From: G963677325 sp963677325
Lineage (GTDB): Bacteria; Bacteroidota; Bacteroidia; Bacteroidales; Prolixibacteraceae
DNA: 64,000 bases
Assembly: GCA_963677325.2 (NCBI GenBank)
Contig: CAXXGM010000007.1
Coordinates: forward strand, 434,001-498,000
Reading direction: 5' to 3'
A model generated the notes under the pieces. It was not told where the DNA came from and made no database searches. It worked only from the letters and a program-made list of their open reading frames with translations. A program made the position numbers and the translations under genes. This document shows positions 1 through 8,103 of the stretch, piece after piece (positions within the stretch are counted from its first letter, which is position 1; each line of letters opens with the position of its first letter).

Positions 1-1
1 T

Positions 2-85
2 GCACACCCCGATCATCGTGATATGCTGGAAAAAGCTGCCTTCGAAAGATTCGGCCCGCATTATCATTTTATTCCTGAAATTTAA
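2..85 (+). CDS. C-terminal end of probable acetyl-CoA hydrolase/CoA-transferase (partial)
   Basis: The open frame enters from the left edge and ends at the TAA at 83-85, giving 27 residues that begin AHPDHRDMLEKAAFERFG. An AHP-x-x-R-x-x-L stretch close to the C-terminus is what I recall from the C-terminal domain of acetyl-CoA hydrolase/4-hydroxybutyrate CoA-transferase proteins, which move CoA between acetate, succinate or propionate. The gene stops 38 bases before mce, so it probably belongs to the same propionate/succinate operon, which fits a CoA-transferase. Only the tail is visible and the family call rests on memory of one motif. Confidence 0.45.
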   Translation, partial: AHPDHRDMLEKAAFERFGPHYHFIPEI

Positions 86-123
86 TATAACTGAATAAAA
101 GAACGAACTTTTAAAATATATAA

Positions 124-528
124 ATGATGAAAGCAAAACGCATAGAGCATATTGGAATTGCAGTAGAAAATCTTGAAGCTGCTGTTTCTTATTATGAAAC
201 TCTTTTAGGTACTACTTGTTATGCTATTGAAGAAGTTGCAGATCAAAAAGTTAAAACAGCTTTCTTTAAAGTTGGAGAAACTAAAATCGAACTTCTTGAA
301 TCTACTGATCCTCAAGGACCCATTGGAAAATTCATTGAGAAAAAAGGACAGGGAATACATCACATCGCTTTTGCCGTTGACGATGTTAACAATGCTTTGC
401 AGGAAGTTAAAGAAGCAGGCATACAGGTTATTGATCAACAGGGACGTAAGGGAGCAGAAGGTCTCACAATTGGCTTTTTACATCCGAAATCAACATTTGG
501 AACTCTTACTGAATTGTGCAGTGAGTAA
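124..528 (+). CDS. mce: methylmalonyl-CoA epimerase
   Basis: A 134-residue single glyoxalase/VOC-fold protein that interconverts (R)- and (S)-methylmalonyl-CoA, linking methylmalonyl-CoA mutase to decarboxylation or carboxylation. Visible family marks are the N-terminal RIEHIGIAV strand (metal ligand His9), GIHHIAFAVDD (His79/80) and the closing GTLTELCSE with Glu130 as probable catalytic/metal residue. Length matches the family (about 130-140 aa). The second Met (position 127) is an equally good start. It lies 18 bases upstream of the carboxyltransferase gene, the usual Bacteroidota order, so co-transcription is likely. Confidence 0.93.
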   Translation: MMKAKRIEHIGIAVENLEAAVSYYETLLGTTCYAIEEVADQKVKTAFFKVGETKIELLESTDPQGPIGKFIEKKGQGIHHIAFAVDDVNNALQEVKEAGIQVIDQQGRKGAEGLTIGFLHPKSTFGTLTELCSE

Positions 529-546
529 TTATAAACTATCTTTAAA

Positions 547-2106
547 ATGAGCAATCAGGACAAAATCAGACAGTTGATCGACCTTCGGGCGAAGGCCAAA
601 TTGGGTGGCGGGGAAAAAAGGATTCTGACCCAGCATTCAAAGAATAAACTTACCGCACGTGAACGTATCGATTTGATTCTTGATGAAGGAAGCTTCGAAG
701 AGTTTGATATGTTCGTTACCCATCGTTGTACCAATTTCGGAATGGAGAATAAAAAATTTCTCAGCGATGGTGTTGTAACTGGTCGTGGAACCATTGATGG
801 CCGTACTGTTTTTATTTTCTCCCAGGATTTTACTGTATTCGGAGGATCTCTTTCCGAAACTTATGCACAAAAGATCTGCAAAGTAATGGATATGGCCATG
901 AAAGTGGGTGCTCCGGTTATTGGAATCAATGATTCCGGCGGTGCGCGAATCCAGGAAGGCGTCAATTCCCTGGCCGGTTATGCTGAAATCTTTCAGCGCA
1001 ACATCATGGCTTCAGGAGTTATTCCGCAAATTTCTGCGATCTTTGGACCCTGTGCCGGTGGCGCAGTTTATTCGCCTGCACTGACTGACTTTATCGTAAT
1101 GAGTAAGGATACCAGTTATATGTTTGTAACTGGTCCCAAGGTGGTGAAGACGGTGACCGGTGAAGAAGTTACTGATGAACAGCTGGGAGGGGCAGTTGTC
1201 CATGGCTCAAAATCAGGCGTAACTTCCCTTATTGCTGATAATGAAGAAGAAGGATTGCTCCTGATTCGTAAACTTCTGTCTTATTTACCTCAAAATAATC
1301 TTGAAGATCCGCCAATTGCTTTTTGTGATGATCCGATTGATCGTCTGGATGATAATCTGAATGAAATAATTCCTGAGAATCCGAATAAACCTTATGATAT
1401 TAAAGATGTAATTCATTCTATCGTGGATTATGGCGAATTCCTCGAGATTCATCGTAACTATGCCCAGAATGTTGTAGTCGGTTTCGCCAGATTTAACGGA
1501 ATGCCTGTCGGTATTGTTGCCAATCAGCCTGCATATCTCGCCGGAGTACTGGATATCAATGCTTCAAGAAAGGCAGCAAGGTTTATCCGTTTCTGTGATG
1601 CATTCAATGTCCCATTGGTAACTCTTGAAGATGTACCCGGATTCTTGCCTGGAACGGCACAGGAATATGGAGGTATCATCATTCATGGAGCCAAACTTCT
1701 TTACGCATACGGGGAAGCTACAGTACCAAAAATCACCGTTATTCTTCGTAAAGCTTATGGCGGCGCTTATTGTGTGATGAGTTCAAAGCATCTTCGCGGA
1801 GACCTCAACTATGCATGGCCACAGGCTGAAATTGCTGTAATGGGCCCCAAAGGCGCTATTGAAGTGCTTCATAGCAAGGAAATAGCTAAAATGACTGATG
1901 ATGCTGAACGTGAGGCGTTTATTAAACAGGCAGAGGAAGAATATAAAAATGAATTTGCCAATCCGTATAATGCTGCTAAATTCGGCTATATAGATGATGT
2001 CATTGAACCACGTAATACCCGTTTCCGTATAATCAGGGCCTTACAAGCTTTGGCGACCAAGAAGGATTTCATGCCTGCTAAAAAACATTCTAATATTCCG
2101 TTATAG
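547..2106 (+). CDS. mmdA: methylmalonyl-CoA decarboxylase/propionyl-CoA carboxylase carboxyltransferase subunit
   Basis: A 519-residue biotin-dependent carboxyltransferase of the MmdA/PccB family (crotonase fold, two tandem domains). It moves the carboxyl group between methylmalonyl-CoA and biotin on the carrier subunit. Characteristic sequences are NDSGGARIQEGV in the N-terminal half and the second oxyanion-hole region KAYGGAYCVMSS in the C-terminal half, plus EVTDEQLGGAVVH and EDVPGFLPG. The length is standard. Neighbours mce, an OadG-like small membrane subunit and a biotin carrier show it works in the succinate/propionate pathway. Sequence alone does not separate the Na+-pumping decarboxylase from a carboxylase; the OadG gene favours the former. 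Confidence 0.93.
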   Translation: MSNQDKIRQLIDLRAKAKLGGGEKRILTQHSKNKLTARERIDLILDEGSFEEFDMFVTHRCTNFGMENKKFLSDGVVTGRGTIDGRTVFIFSQDFTVFGGSLSETYAQKICKVMDMAMKVGAPVIGINDSGGARIQEGVNSLAGYAEIFQRNIMASGVIPQISAIFGPCAGGAVYSPALTDFIVMSKDTSYMFVTGPKVVKTVTGEEVTDEQLGGAVVHGSKSGVTSLIADNEEEGLLLIRKLLSYLPQNNLEDPPIAFCDDPIDRLDDNLNEIIPENPNKPYDIKDVIHSIVDYGEFLEIHRNYAQNVVVGFARFNGMPVGIVANQPAYLAGVLDINASRKAARFIRFCDAFNVPLVTLEDVPGFLPGTAQEYGGIIIHGAKLLYAYGEATVPKITVILRKAYGGAYCVMSSKHLRGDLNYAWPQAEIAVMGPKGAIEVLHSKEIAKMTDDAEREAFIKQAEEEYKNEFANPYNAAKFGYIDDVIEPRNTRFRIIRALQALATKKDFMPAKKHSNIPL

Positions 2107-2116
2107 TACTTTTATT

Positions 2117-2569
2117 ATGACAAAGAAAAGATGTAGTTTATTGAAAATAGGTCTTTCCCTGTTTTCGTTGATGGGGATAATGGGACCTGGCTTCTCTCAG
2201 AATGCGGTGACAAACACAAATCAATCCGATGTTGGAAATGCGGTTGTTTATAACCAAAGCGGAATCGGAACCTCCATTTTAATTGTCTTTGCCGTTTTGA
2301 TTATTGTTCTTCTGGTATTTAAATATTTTGGGAAATTAATGGCAGGAGAGGATAAAAAGCCGGTTCACGATGAAGTAAAATCTGAAGTTCCTGTTGTTGC
2401 TAAAAATGACGTGGAAGGTGAAGTGCATGCGGCTATTGCGATGGCCCTTTATTTATACAGCAATGAATTACATGATCAGGAAAATCCTGTGATTACCATG
2501 ATAAAAGTTTCACGGACTTATTCACCATGGAGTTCTAAAATATATGGATTAAGAAAATCACCAAGATAA
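2117..2569 (+). CDS. OadG-like small membrane subunit of sodium-pumping decarboxylase
   Basis: A 150-residue protein with an N-terminal signal-like segment (residues 1-28), a single strong membrane helix near residues 54-75 (SILIVFAVLIIVLLVFKYFGK) and a cytoplasmic C-terminal part ending in SRTYSPWSSKIYGLRKSPR. The layout (one helix, charged linker, short terminal W/R-rich tail) is that of OadG/MmdD gamma subunits, which join the carboxyltransferase to the membrane Na+ pump. It sits 10 bases after the carboxyltransferase gene and 12 before the biotin carrier. Sequence similarity in this family is weak, so the call relies on topology and neighbours. Confidence 0.7.
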   Translation: MTKKRCSLLKIGLSLFSLMGIMGPGFSQNAVTNTNQSDVGNAVVYNQSGIGTSILIVFAVLIIVLLVFKYFGKLMAGEDKKPVHDEVKSEVPVVAKNDVEGEVHAAIAMALYLYSNELHDQENPVITMIKVSRTYSPWSSKIYGLRKSPR

Positions 2570-2581
2570 AAGGCTCTTAAA

Positions 2582-3022
2582 ATGAAAAAATTTAAGTTTA
2601 CCATAAACGGGAATCAATATGAGGCTGAAATTGCAAATATTGAAGAAAACAATGCTGAGGTCATTGTCAATGGTGTAAAATATAATGTGGAAATGCAGTT
2701 AAGTACACAGATTTCCAAGACTCCAAAATTAGTACGTAGTGTTTCAGTCCCTTCTACTGATGTTCATCCATCTGTTGCAAAAACCAGAAACCCTTCGGCT
2801 CCCAAAGGGGGCGGAAATATTCAGTCCCCTCTGCCAGGAACCATTCTTGACATTCTTGTGAATGAAGGAGATACTGTTAAAATTGGCCAGCGTCTTCTTG
2901 TCCTTGAAGCAATGAAGATGGAAAACAATATTGAAGCGGATAAGGCTGGAACAATTCTTTCGATTGCAAAGAAGAAGGGTGATGCAGTTATGGAGGGTGA
3001 TATCCTGATTGTAATAGGATAA
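2582..3022 (+). CDS. biotin carboxyl carrier subunit
   Basis: A 146-residue protein whose C-terminal 70 residues form a biotinyl/lipoyl domain with the motif EAMKMEN; Lys112 is the expected biotinylation site. The N-terminal 45 residues look like a small beta-rich docking part and are joined by a Ser/Pro/Lys-rich linker (residues 45-78). It carries CO2 between the carboxyltransferase and its partner. It closes the operon: 22 bases beyond the stop begins a strong bidirectional terminator. No beta subunit (OadB) gene follows, although this is where one is often found. Confidence 0.9.
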   Translation: MKKFKFTINGNQYEAEIANIEENNAEVIVNGVKYNVEMQLSTQISKTPKLVRSVSVPSTDVHPSVAKTRNPSAPKGGGNIQSPLPGTILDILVNEGDTVKIGQRLLVLEAMKMENNIEADKAGTILSIAKKKGDAVMEGDILIVIG

Positions 3023-3043
3023 ATCTTTCAAAACATAAAAGAT

Positions 3044-3072
3044 AAAAAAGCGGTCAATCTGATCGCTTTTTT
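3044..3072. terminator. bidirectional rho-independent terminator
   Basis: Stem AAAAAAGCGGTCA / TGATCGCTTTTTT with a 3-nt loop; A-run on one side and T-run on the other. It lies between the convergent biotin-carrier and DUF3109 genes and can serve both. Confidence 0.8.
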
Positions 3073-3082
3073 TATTTTCCAA

Positions 3083-3670
3083 TTATTGTTTCTCTTTTTC
3101 TTTTTTAGAATATACTTTAGCCGCTGTTTCCAATTCAGAATACCACTTTGGTCCATATCTTCTGATGAGAGGTTCCTTTAAATATTGCCATAATGGAATA
3201 CGGCTTATTCTCCCGTAGCTGCGCCCACCCTTACAGATATCCAGCTGCTGATAATTCAATGCGTCAAATCGCTTGTATTCGGTGATTCTGATGGGGAATA
3301 AATGACAGGAGACCGGCTTCCTGAATGCAATTTTTCCCTCCAGGCAAGCCCTTTCGATCGCACATTTTGTATTTCCTGCTTCATCCACAAACGTGTATAC
3401 ACATTCATTGTTTCCTACCAGAGGAGTAACGAGATCGCCATCCTTGTCAATAACTGAAAAGCCCTGTTTTTTAATTTCGTCTCTGTTCCTATCTGAAAGA
3501 TAACTTTCAAATTCAGGATACGATTGTTTTATCGCGTTTACTTCTTCTACAGTGACCGGGGCTCCGCTGTCACCTTCTATGCAGCAGGCTCCCTGACATT
3601 TTTCCAGGTCACAGCAGAACTCTTCTTCGAGGATATCAAGACTTATAATTGTTTTATCTATTTGCAGCAT
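3083..3670 (-). CDS. DUF3109 family cysteine-rich protein
   Basis: A 195-residue protein with the cysteine pattern of DUF3109 (related to the YkgJ-type zinc/iron-chelating family): CCDLEKCQGACC near residues 18-29, then single cysteines in NECVYTF, TKCAIERACLEG and SCHLFPIR. These probably bind a metal or Fe-S cluster. The family is widespread in Bacteroidota and has no proven function. It is convergent with the propionate operon and separated from gpmI upstream by about 100 bases, so it may share gpmI's transcript. Confidence 0.85.
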   Translation of the reverse strand: MLQIDKTIISLDILEEEFCCDLEKCQGACCIEGDSGAPVTVEEVNAIKQSYPEFESYLSDRNRDEIKKQGFSVIDKDGDLVTPLVGNNECVYTFVDEAGNTKCAIERACLEGKIAFRKPVSCHLFPIRITEYKRFDALNYQQLDICKGGRSYGRISRIPLWQYLKEPLIRRYGPKWYSELETAAKVYSKKEKEKQ

Positions 3671-3773
3671 GTATTATTCCTCCCGGAAACATTTGTCTGA
3701 ACTGGGATTAAGCAGATTAGAAGATTATGCAGATTGTTCCGGCTATAATCTACTGTATCTGCTTAATCTGAAT

Positions 3774-5306
3774 TTATTTTTGTATTAAAACTTTACCTGT
3801 CATTTCATCTGGAACAGGTAATCCCATTATCGTCAGTAAAGTCGGAGCTACATCCGCAAGAATTCCATTTGCAGCTTTACTGTTTTTGTTTTGTGTAATC
3901 CAGATGAAAGGAACAGGATTCAGCGAGTGGGCTGTGTTTTCAGAACCGTCAGGATTAAGTGAATTGTCTGCATTCCCGTGATCGGCAATAATCACCACCT
4001 CATAACCGTTGGCAACAGCTGTCTCAACCACTTCTTTTACGCATTGATCAACAGTTTTCACTGCTGCTTCAATTGCGGTATAGATACCGGTGTGTCCTAC
4101 CATATCTCCATTGGCAAAGTTGAGGCAGATAAAATCGGCACTTTTTTTATTCAGCTCGCCCACAATGGCATCCTTTACCAGCAGTGCCGACATTTCCGGC
4201 TGAAGATCGTAAGTTGCTACTTTAGGTGAGGGAATCAGCATCCTTTGTTCTCCATCAAACACCTTCTCGCGGCCGCCTGAGAAGAAAAATGTAACGTGAG
4301 CATATTTTTCAGTTTCAGCGATACGTATTTGTTTTAAACCTGCATTGGACACGACTTCACCTATTGTATTGGAGACATTATCCTTATTAAATATGACTTC
4401 AATACCCTTAAAACTTTCTTTGTAATTGGTCATCGTGTACCATTGCAGAGGAATTGTTTTCATTCCCTGTTCAGGATGTTCCTCCTGTGTAAACACAATA
4501 GTCAGTTCACGAAGGCGGTCTGTCCGGTAATTGAAACAAATGACCACATCTCCTTCTTTGATGATGGTAAGGGGTTGGTTATTCTCATTTGTTATAACAA
4601 CAGGACGGATAAATTCATCGGTAATGCCTTTGTCGTATGATTCACGTACGGCAGATAGGATATCCTTATATTTTTCTCCTTCCGCTTTTGTCAGAAGATC
4701 ATAAGCCAGTTTTACCCTGTCCCAGTTGCTGTCGCGGTCCATTCCATAATAACGGCCAACGAGAGTTGCAAATTTTGCATTGGTTTTTTCCAGTGCTTTT
4801 AAATCCTCTTCTATGAATCCATAGGCTGAACGGGGATCAGTATCCCGGCCGTCGGTCAAGGCATGGACAAAGATATTTTCCAACCCTATTTCCGTGGCAA
4901 TCTGGGCCAGCGCAATCATATGTGAACTTAAGGCATGCACTCCTCCTGGGCCTATCAAACCGATCAGGTGTACCTGCTTGTTATTTTCCTTGGCATAATG
5001 ATATGCTTTCAGAATCTGGGGATGCTTCCAAAGTGTTTTTTCCCTTACTGCCTTATTAATTTTAACCAGATCCTGGTAAAGAACCCTGCCAGCACCGATA
5101 TTCAGGTGGCCAACTTCTGAATTTCCCATTTGTCCTTCCGGCAAGCCCACTTCTTCGCCGCAGGCCAGAAGCTGACTGTGGGGATAGTTTTTATACAATG
5201 AATCTATAAAAGGGGTGGGTGTGGAATAGATTACATCCGAGTTTGTATGGTCTCCAATTCCCCAGCCATCGAGGATCATCAGCATTGTTTTTTGAATATC
5301 AGCCAT
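3774..5306 (-). CDS. gpmI: 2,3-bisphosphoglycerate-independent phosphoglycerate mutase
   Basis: A 510-residue alkaline-phosphatase-superfamily enzyme of glycolysis and gluconeogenesis that interconverts 3- and 2-phosphoglycerate in the cytoplasm using two Mn2+ ions. Visible marks are the metal ligand in MILDGWG (Asp13), the phospho-serine motif MGNSEVGH (Ser63), LTDGRDTDPRS, GRYYGMDRD, NFANGDMVGHTG and ADHGNAD. Length is normal and no residue is missing. A TATTTTTG sequence (minus strand, 5353-5346) about 40 bases upstream fits the Bacteroidota -7 element, without a clear -33 partner. Confidence 0.97.
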   Translation of the reverse strand: MADIQKTMLMILDGWGIGDHTNSDVIYSTPTPFIDSLYKNYPHSQLLACGEEVGLPEGQMGNSEVGHLNIGAGRVLYQDLVKINKAVREKTLWKHPQILKAYHYAKENNKQVHLIGLIGPGGVHALSSHMIALAQIATEIGLENIFVHALTDGRDTDPRSAYGFIEEDLKALEKTNAKFATLVGRYYGMDRDSNWDRVKLAYDLLTKAEGEKYKDILSAVRESYDKGITDEFIRPVVITNENNQPLTIIKEGDVVICFNYRTDRLRELTIVFTQEEHPEQGMKTIPLQWYTMTNYKESFKGIEVIFNKDNVSNTIGEVVSNAGLKQIRIAETEKYAHVTFFFSGGREKVFDGEQRMLIPSPKVATYDLQPEMSALLVKDAIVGELNKKSADFICLNFANGDMVGHTGIYTAIEAAVKTVDQCVKEVVETAVANGYEVVIIADHGNADNSLNPDGSENTAHSLNPVPFIWITQNKNSKAANGILADVAPTLLTIMGLPVPDEMTGKVLIQK

Positions 5307-5477
5307 GTTATTTTAATAAATTGAAATTCAGAAATTAAATTGCCGCAAAAATAGATTTTTCCTTCCATTTGGAACCGGTTGAACTCAACCAATTCTGTTT
5401 TTTTAAAAAATTCTTCACATTAAAAGGAGGATTTGTCCCGGATGGAATAAATTGATCTGCTCAATTCGCTTTCAGGC

Positions 5478-5610
5478 GGGAGTAGAATCGTACTGTTTAT
5501 GTATTTGTAGCGTACTTTATTTGGTATACATACAAATGAGATACGGATCAGATAAGGACATGGTACGAACAAACTCCGAAGTTGATATAGCCGGGGTACG
5601 AAGATGATAT
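5478..5610. repeat. 11-nt-period intergenic array (tcgta/tacga type)
   Basis: Between gpmI and the DUF1573 gene (371 bases without a convincing gene). CGTA-type cores sit at 5489, 5500 (degenerate) and 5511, then the complementary ACGAA/ACGGA type follows at 5541, 5563, 5574 and 5596, all on multiples of 11 nt. The first part reads TTCGTA-like and the second TACGAA-like, so the two halves are complementary. A 68-codon open frame on the minus strand here only reflects the repeat. Confidence 0.6.
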
Positions 5611-5614
5611 AAAG

Positions 5615-5646
5615 AGAAATCCTCATCTGAATCGTCAGATGAGGAT
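5615..5646 (-). terminator. terminator hairpin downstream of the DUF1573 gene
   Basis: A perfect 14-bp inverted repeat (AAATCCTCATCTGA / TCAGATGAGGATTT, loop ATCG) 32 bases past the stop of the DUF1573 gene on the minus strand. The T-tract on the minus strand is modest (TTTCTCTTT). Confidence 0.65.
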
Positions 5647-5677
5647 TTAACCGGTTTTATCTGAGTGAGTTGATGTA

Positions 5678-6103
5678 TTATTTTACTGTTCCTTTTATTT
5701 GTAATATCACCGGGTTGGGATCTGCATTGGTTTTAACTGTGATCGTTTTAATGAAATTTCCAGGTGCTGCAGCATTGTAAGTGGCTGATACTGTTGAAGA
5801 CTTTCCCGGAAGTATCGGTTTTTTTGAATATTCCAGGTTCGTACAACCACAGGAGGCTTGGGCTGATGTGATTACAAGTGGCTCTTTGCCGTTATTGGTA
5901 AGGGTAAATTCAGCCGTTTTTGGAATATTCTGAGCTATTTCACCGAAATCATTAACAATTTTATCCCATTTTGCAATAGGAGCATCGGGATTAACCGGAG
6001 CTGCTTGTGGGGCCGGTGCAGCTGGTGCAGCAGACTGGGTCTGAGCATTAAGCTGCATTAAACCCAAAAAAGGAATAACAAATAGAATTAGAAATTTTTT
6101 CAT
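5678..6103 (-). CDS. secreted DUF1573 domain protein
   Basis: I take the start at the MKK (6103); a Met four codons upstream (6115) is possible. The protein has a signal peptide (MKKFLILFVIPFLGLMQLNAQ), an Ala/Pro-rich linker and a DUF1573 immunoglobulin-like domain with the family motif ITSAQASCGCTNLEYSK and a closing strand PNPVILQIKGTVK. These are small periplasmic or surface beta-sandwich proteins very common in Bacteroidota; no activity is established. It stands alone, with a hairpin terminator downstream. Confidence 0.82.
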   Translation of the reverse strand: MKKFLILFVIPFLGLMQLNAQTQSAAPAAPAPQAAPVNPDAPIAKWDKIVNDFGEIAQNIPKTAEFTLTNNGKEPLVITSAQASCGCTNLEYSKKPILPGKSSTVSATYNAAAPGNFIKTITVKTNADPNPVILQIKGTVK

Positions 6104-6324
6104 TATACTATACATTGATAAATTCTACGGGCAAAGATGATAATTTTTTTTGGAATCCTTTTATGATAAAAATGTAAAACAATCTAAATGAATGTAAAAG
6201 AACTATAAAAAGGATACCGTTTGCAGGAGACACATGTCCTTTCAGCGGTTCGAACTATGATCTTGTCAGGTCGGGGCGCCTGGTATCTTAAGATCAGACA
6301 CTGAGAATATTTTTAATATTTATT

Positions 6325-6332
6325 TACATTTG
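6325..6332 (+). promoter_or_regulatory. -7 promoter element (TACATTTG)
   Basis: An exact TAnnTTTG match 24 bases before the ATG at 6356. No good TTG lies at the -33 distance. Its place supports 6356, not the later TTG at 6428, as the original start of the DUF1080 gene. Confidence 0.4.
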
Positions 6333-6355
6333 TGAGGACGTTAATTATACTTTCC

Positions 6356-7000
6356 ATGAAAAATCTTATTTTTCTTTCAGTGTTAGTATCATTCACATTA
6401 ACAGGATTTCCATAGAAAAAAGAGGTATTGTTTAACGGGAAAGACTTTAATGATTATACTGTCTGTTCCAAAGATCCGAACGCTGATGTGGCACTTCTGT
6501 TTACTATGAAAAATGGAATTGTGGAAACACCAGGAACACCTCTGGGATATATACGCACGAACAAACAATTCTCCAATTATAAGCTTCATGTGGAGTGGCG
6601 CTGGCCTGAAAAACCGGGGAATAGCGGGGTATTGATTCATGTCAATGGTCCAGACCTAATCTGGCCTTCCCATTATCAGGGTCAGCTGAAAGCCGGAGAT
6701 GCAGGCGATTTTGTTCTTCATGGGGCAGGAGAGACTGTTACGATCCGGGATACCGTATTTACTTCTTCATCTAAAGTAAAGCCCTTAATAAGAAAAGAAA
6801 AGACATCCAGTGAGAAGAAGCCAGGGGAATGGAACAGTATGGACGTGGTGGCAAAAGGCAATATCCTGACAATAAAAGTGAATGGCGTTCTTCAAAATAC
6901 AGCTAAAAACTGCTCTCTTACTAAAGGGGCCATTGGTTTACAAGCTGAAGGAGCCAAAATTCAATTCAGAAATATCTGGGTGAAAGAGTTGAAGAAATAG
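6356..7000 (+). pseudogene. DUF1080 (3-keto-disaccharide hydrolase-like) gene with in-frame TAG after the signal peptide
   Basis: From the ATG at 6356 the frame reads a clear signal peptide (MKNLIFLSVLVSFTLTGFP), then TAG at 6413-6415, then continues in the same frame as KKEVLFNGKDFNDY... to the stop at 6998-7000. The downstream part is a complete DUF1080 domain (LFNGKDF start, concanavalin-like strands, NSGVLIHV, PGEWNSMDVVAKGN, closing FRNIWVKEL). DUF1080 proteins bind or hydrolyse 3-keto-glycosides in the periplasm. A CAG-to-TAG change at the mature N-terminus would explain the break. It may be a nonsense mutation, a sequencing error, or readthrough; a TTG start at 6428 would give a cytoplasmic protein. 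The body shows no other decay, so the damage is recent or not real. Confidence 0.6.
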
Positions 7001-7045
7001 ATTTCAGCATCTATTTTTATAGTCTGGGGATTTGCCGAATATTTT

Positions 7046-7444
7046 TTACATTTTTATGTTTTCCCGGAAGATCTTTCTTTTTTTTCGATAACTGAGTATA
7101 AAGAGTACTCCAACAATTACAAATGGGATATTGATGATGAGGACATCCCCTGCTGACATCCATACAGAATGGGTCCGATGTAAGTTTGTAGAAAAAATGA
7201 AAGGAATTAATAACAATCCTACCAGAAGGAAAAGAATTCCGCCCATTAATTCACGTTTCCAGGAAAGAATCAATAAAATTACAAGAACATACGATGGGAT
7301 GAGATGCTTTAAAAATTTTGGGATCTGATCTCGTAAATTCCCGTCGGGTGTGAAAGAATCAAGAGCAAACATGCTGATGAACAGTATACCCATGATGGCA
7401 AGAATTCTTGGAATCCAATGAAAATAAGATACGATTTTTTTCAT
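7046..7444 (-). CDS. small integral membrane protein, unknown function
   Basis: A 132-residue protein with four predicted membrane helices (about residues 10-28, 44-62, 66-84, 100-120) and a basic C-terminus (SYRKKRKIFRENIKM). I do not recognise a named family. It is convergent with the DUF1080 gene and has its own 170-base upstream gap before the divergent RidA gene. The even hydrophobic pattern and normal codon use argue that it is a real gene. Confidence 0.7.
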   Translation of the reverse strand: MKKIVSYFHWIPRILAIMGILFISMFALDSFTPDGNLRDQIPKFLKHLIPSYVLVILLILSWKRELMGGILFLLVGLLLIPFIFSTNLHRTHSVWMSAGDVLIINIPFVIVGVLFILSYRKKRKIFRENIKM

Positions 7445-7559
7445 CTGATTATAATTTGTTTTTTACTGACCAGATAGAACTCTCCCATAATCATGCTTCT
7501 TTGTGAGAAAGATTTTCTCATGGTCGTTTCACATCATTACTGCAGATTTTAAAAATACC

Positions 7560-7567
7560 TATATTTG
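7560..7567 (+). promoter_or_regulatory. -7 promoter element (TATATTTG) before the RidA gene
   Basis: Exact TAnnTTTG match 48 bases before the ATG at 7616; no clear -33 element. Confidence 0.4.
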
Positions 7568-7615
7568 AACTTTAAGAATCTAAATAATATAGGAAAGATA
7601 TAAAAATAAACGGAA

Positions 7616-8086
7616 ATGGCAACTATAGACAACGAAACCCGGTTTAAGGAACTCAATCTTTTATTACCTCCGGCTCCAATGCCTAAAGGTGTATATACAC
7701 CAATATTGCAGGCAGAGAATTACATTTATGTTTCCGGTCACCTTCCTGTTAAACTGGACGGTTCTTTTATGAAAGGGAAAATAGGTCTTGATATTGATAT
7801 GGAAGAAGGTAAAATGGCCGCACAACAAGCAGGACTTTCCATTTTATCTACCCTAATCAACTATCTCGGCAGTTTAAACAGGATTAAGCGGGTGATAAAG
7901 GTTTTCGGCATGGCCAATACGACCGTGGATTTTGAAAAGCATCCTTACGTGATCAACGGATGCAGCGAATTATTTGCCTCAGTTTTCGGCCCCGAAAATG
8001 GAGTAGGAGTGAGGAGCGCCGTTGGAATGGGAAGCCTGCCTGAGAATGCTGCTGTTGAAATAGAAGCAATTTTTGAACTTGATTGA
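7616..8086 (+). CDS. RidA/YjgF family protein
   Basis: A 156-residue RidA-superfamily protein of the longer subgroup. RidA members hydrolyse reactive enamines/imines released by PLP enzymes. Family marks are NYIYVSGHLPV in the first strand, the helix AAQQAGLSILSTL, and the conserved C-terminal part GVRSAVGMGSLPENAAVEIEAIFEL, with the Arg and Glu used to bind the carboxylate. It is followed after 17 bases by a PLP enzyme of the D-threonine aldolase type, so the pair probably works on the same amino-acid substrate. Confidence 0.9.
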   Translation: MATIDNETRFKELNLLLPPAPMPKGVYTPILQAENYIYVSGHLPVKLDGSFMKGKIGLDIDMEEGKMAAQQAGLSILSTLINYLGSLNRIKRVIKVFGMANTTVDFEKHPYVINGCSELFASVFGPENGVGVRSAVGMGSLPENAAVEIEAIFELD

Positions 8087-8103
8087 AGAATTAGAACAAG
8101 GAA

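Noticed and set aside
5420..5626. 68-codon minus-strand open frame
   Set aside because: It lies on the 11-nt repeat array, is Ile/Ser/Tyr-rich without protein-like pattern, and has no homologous feel.
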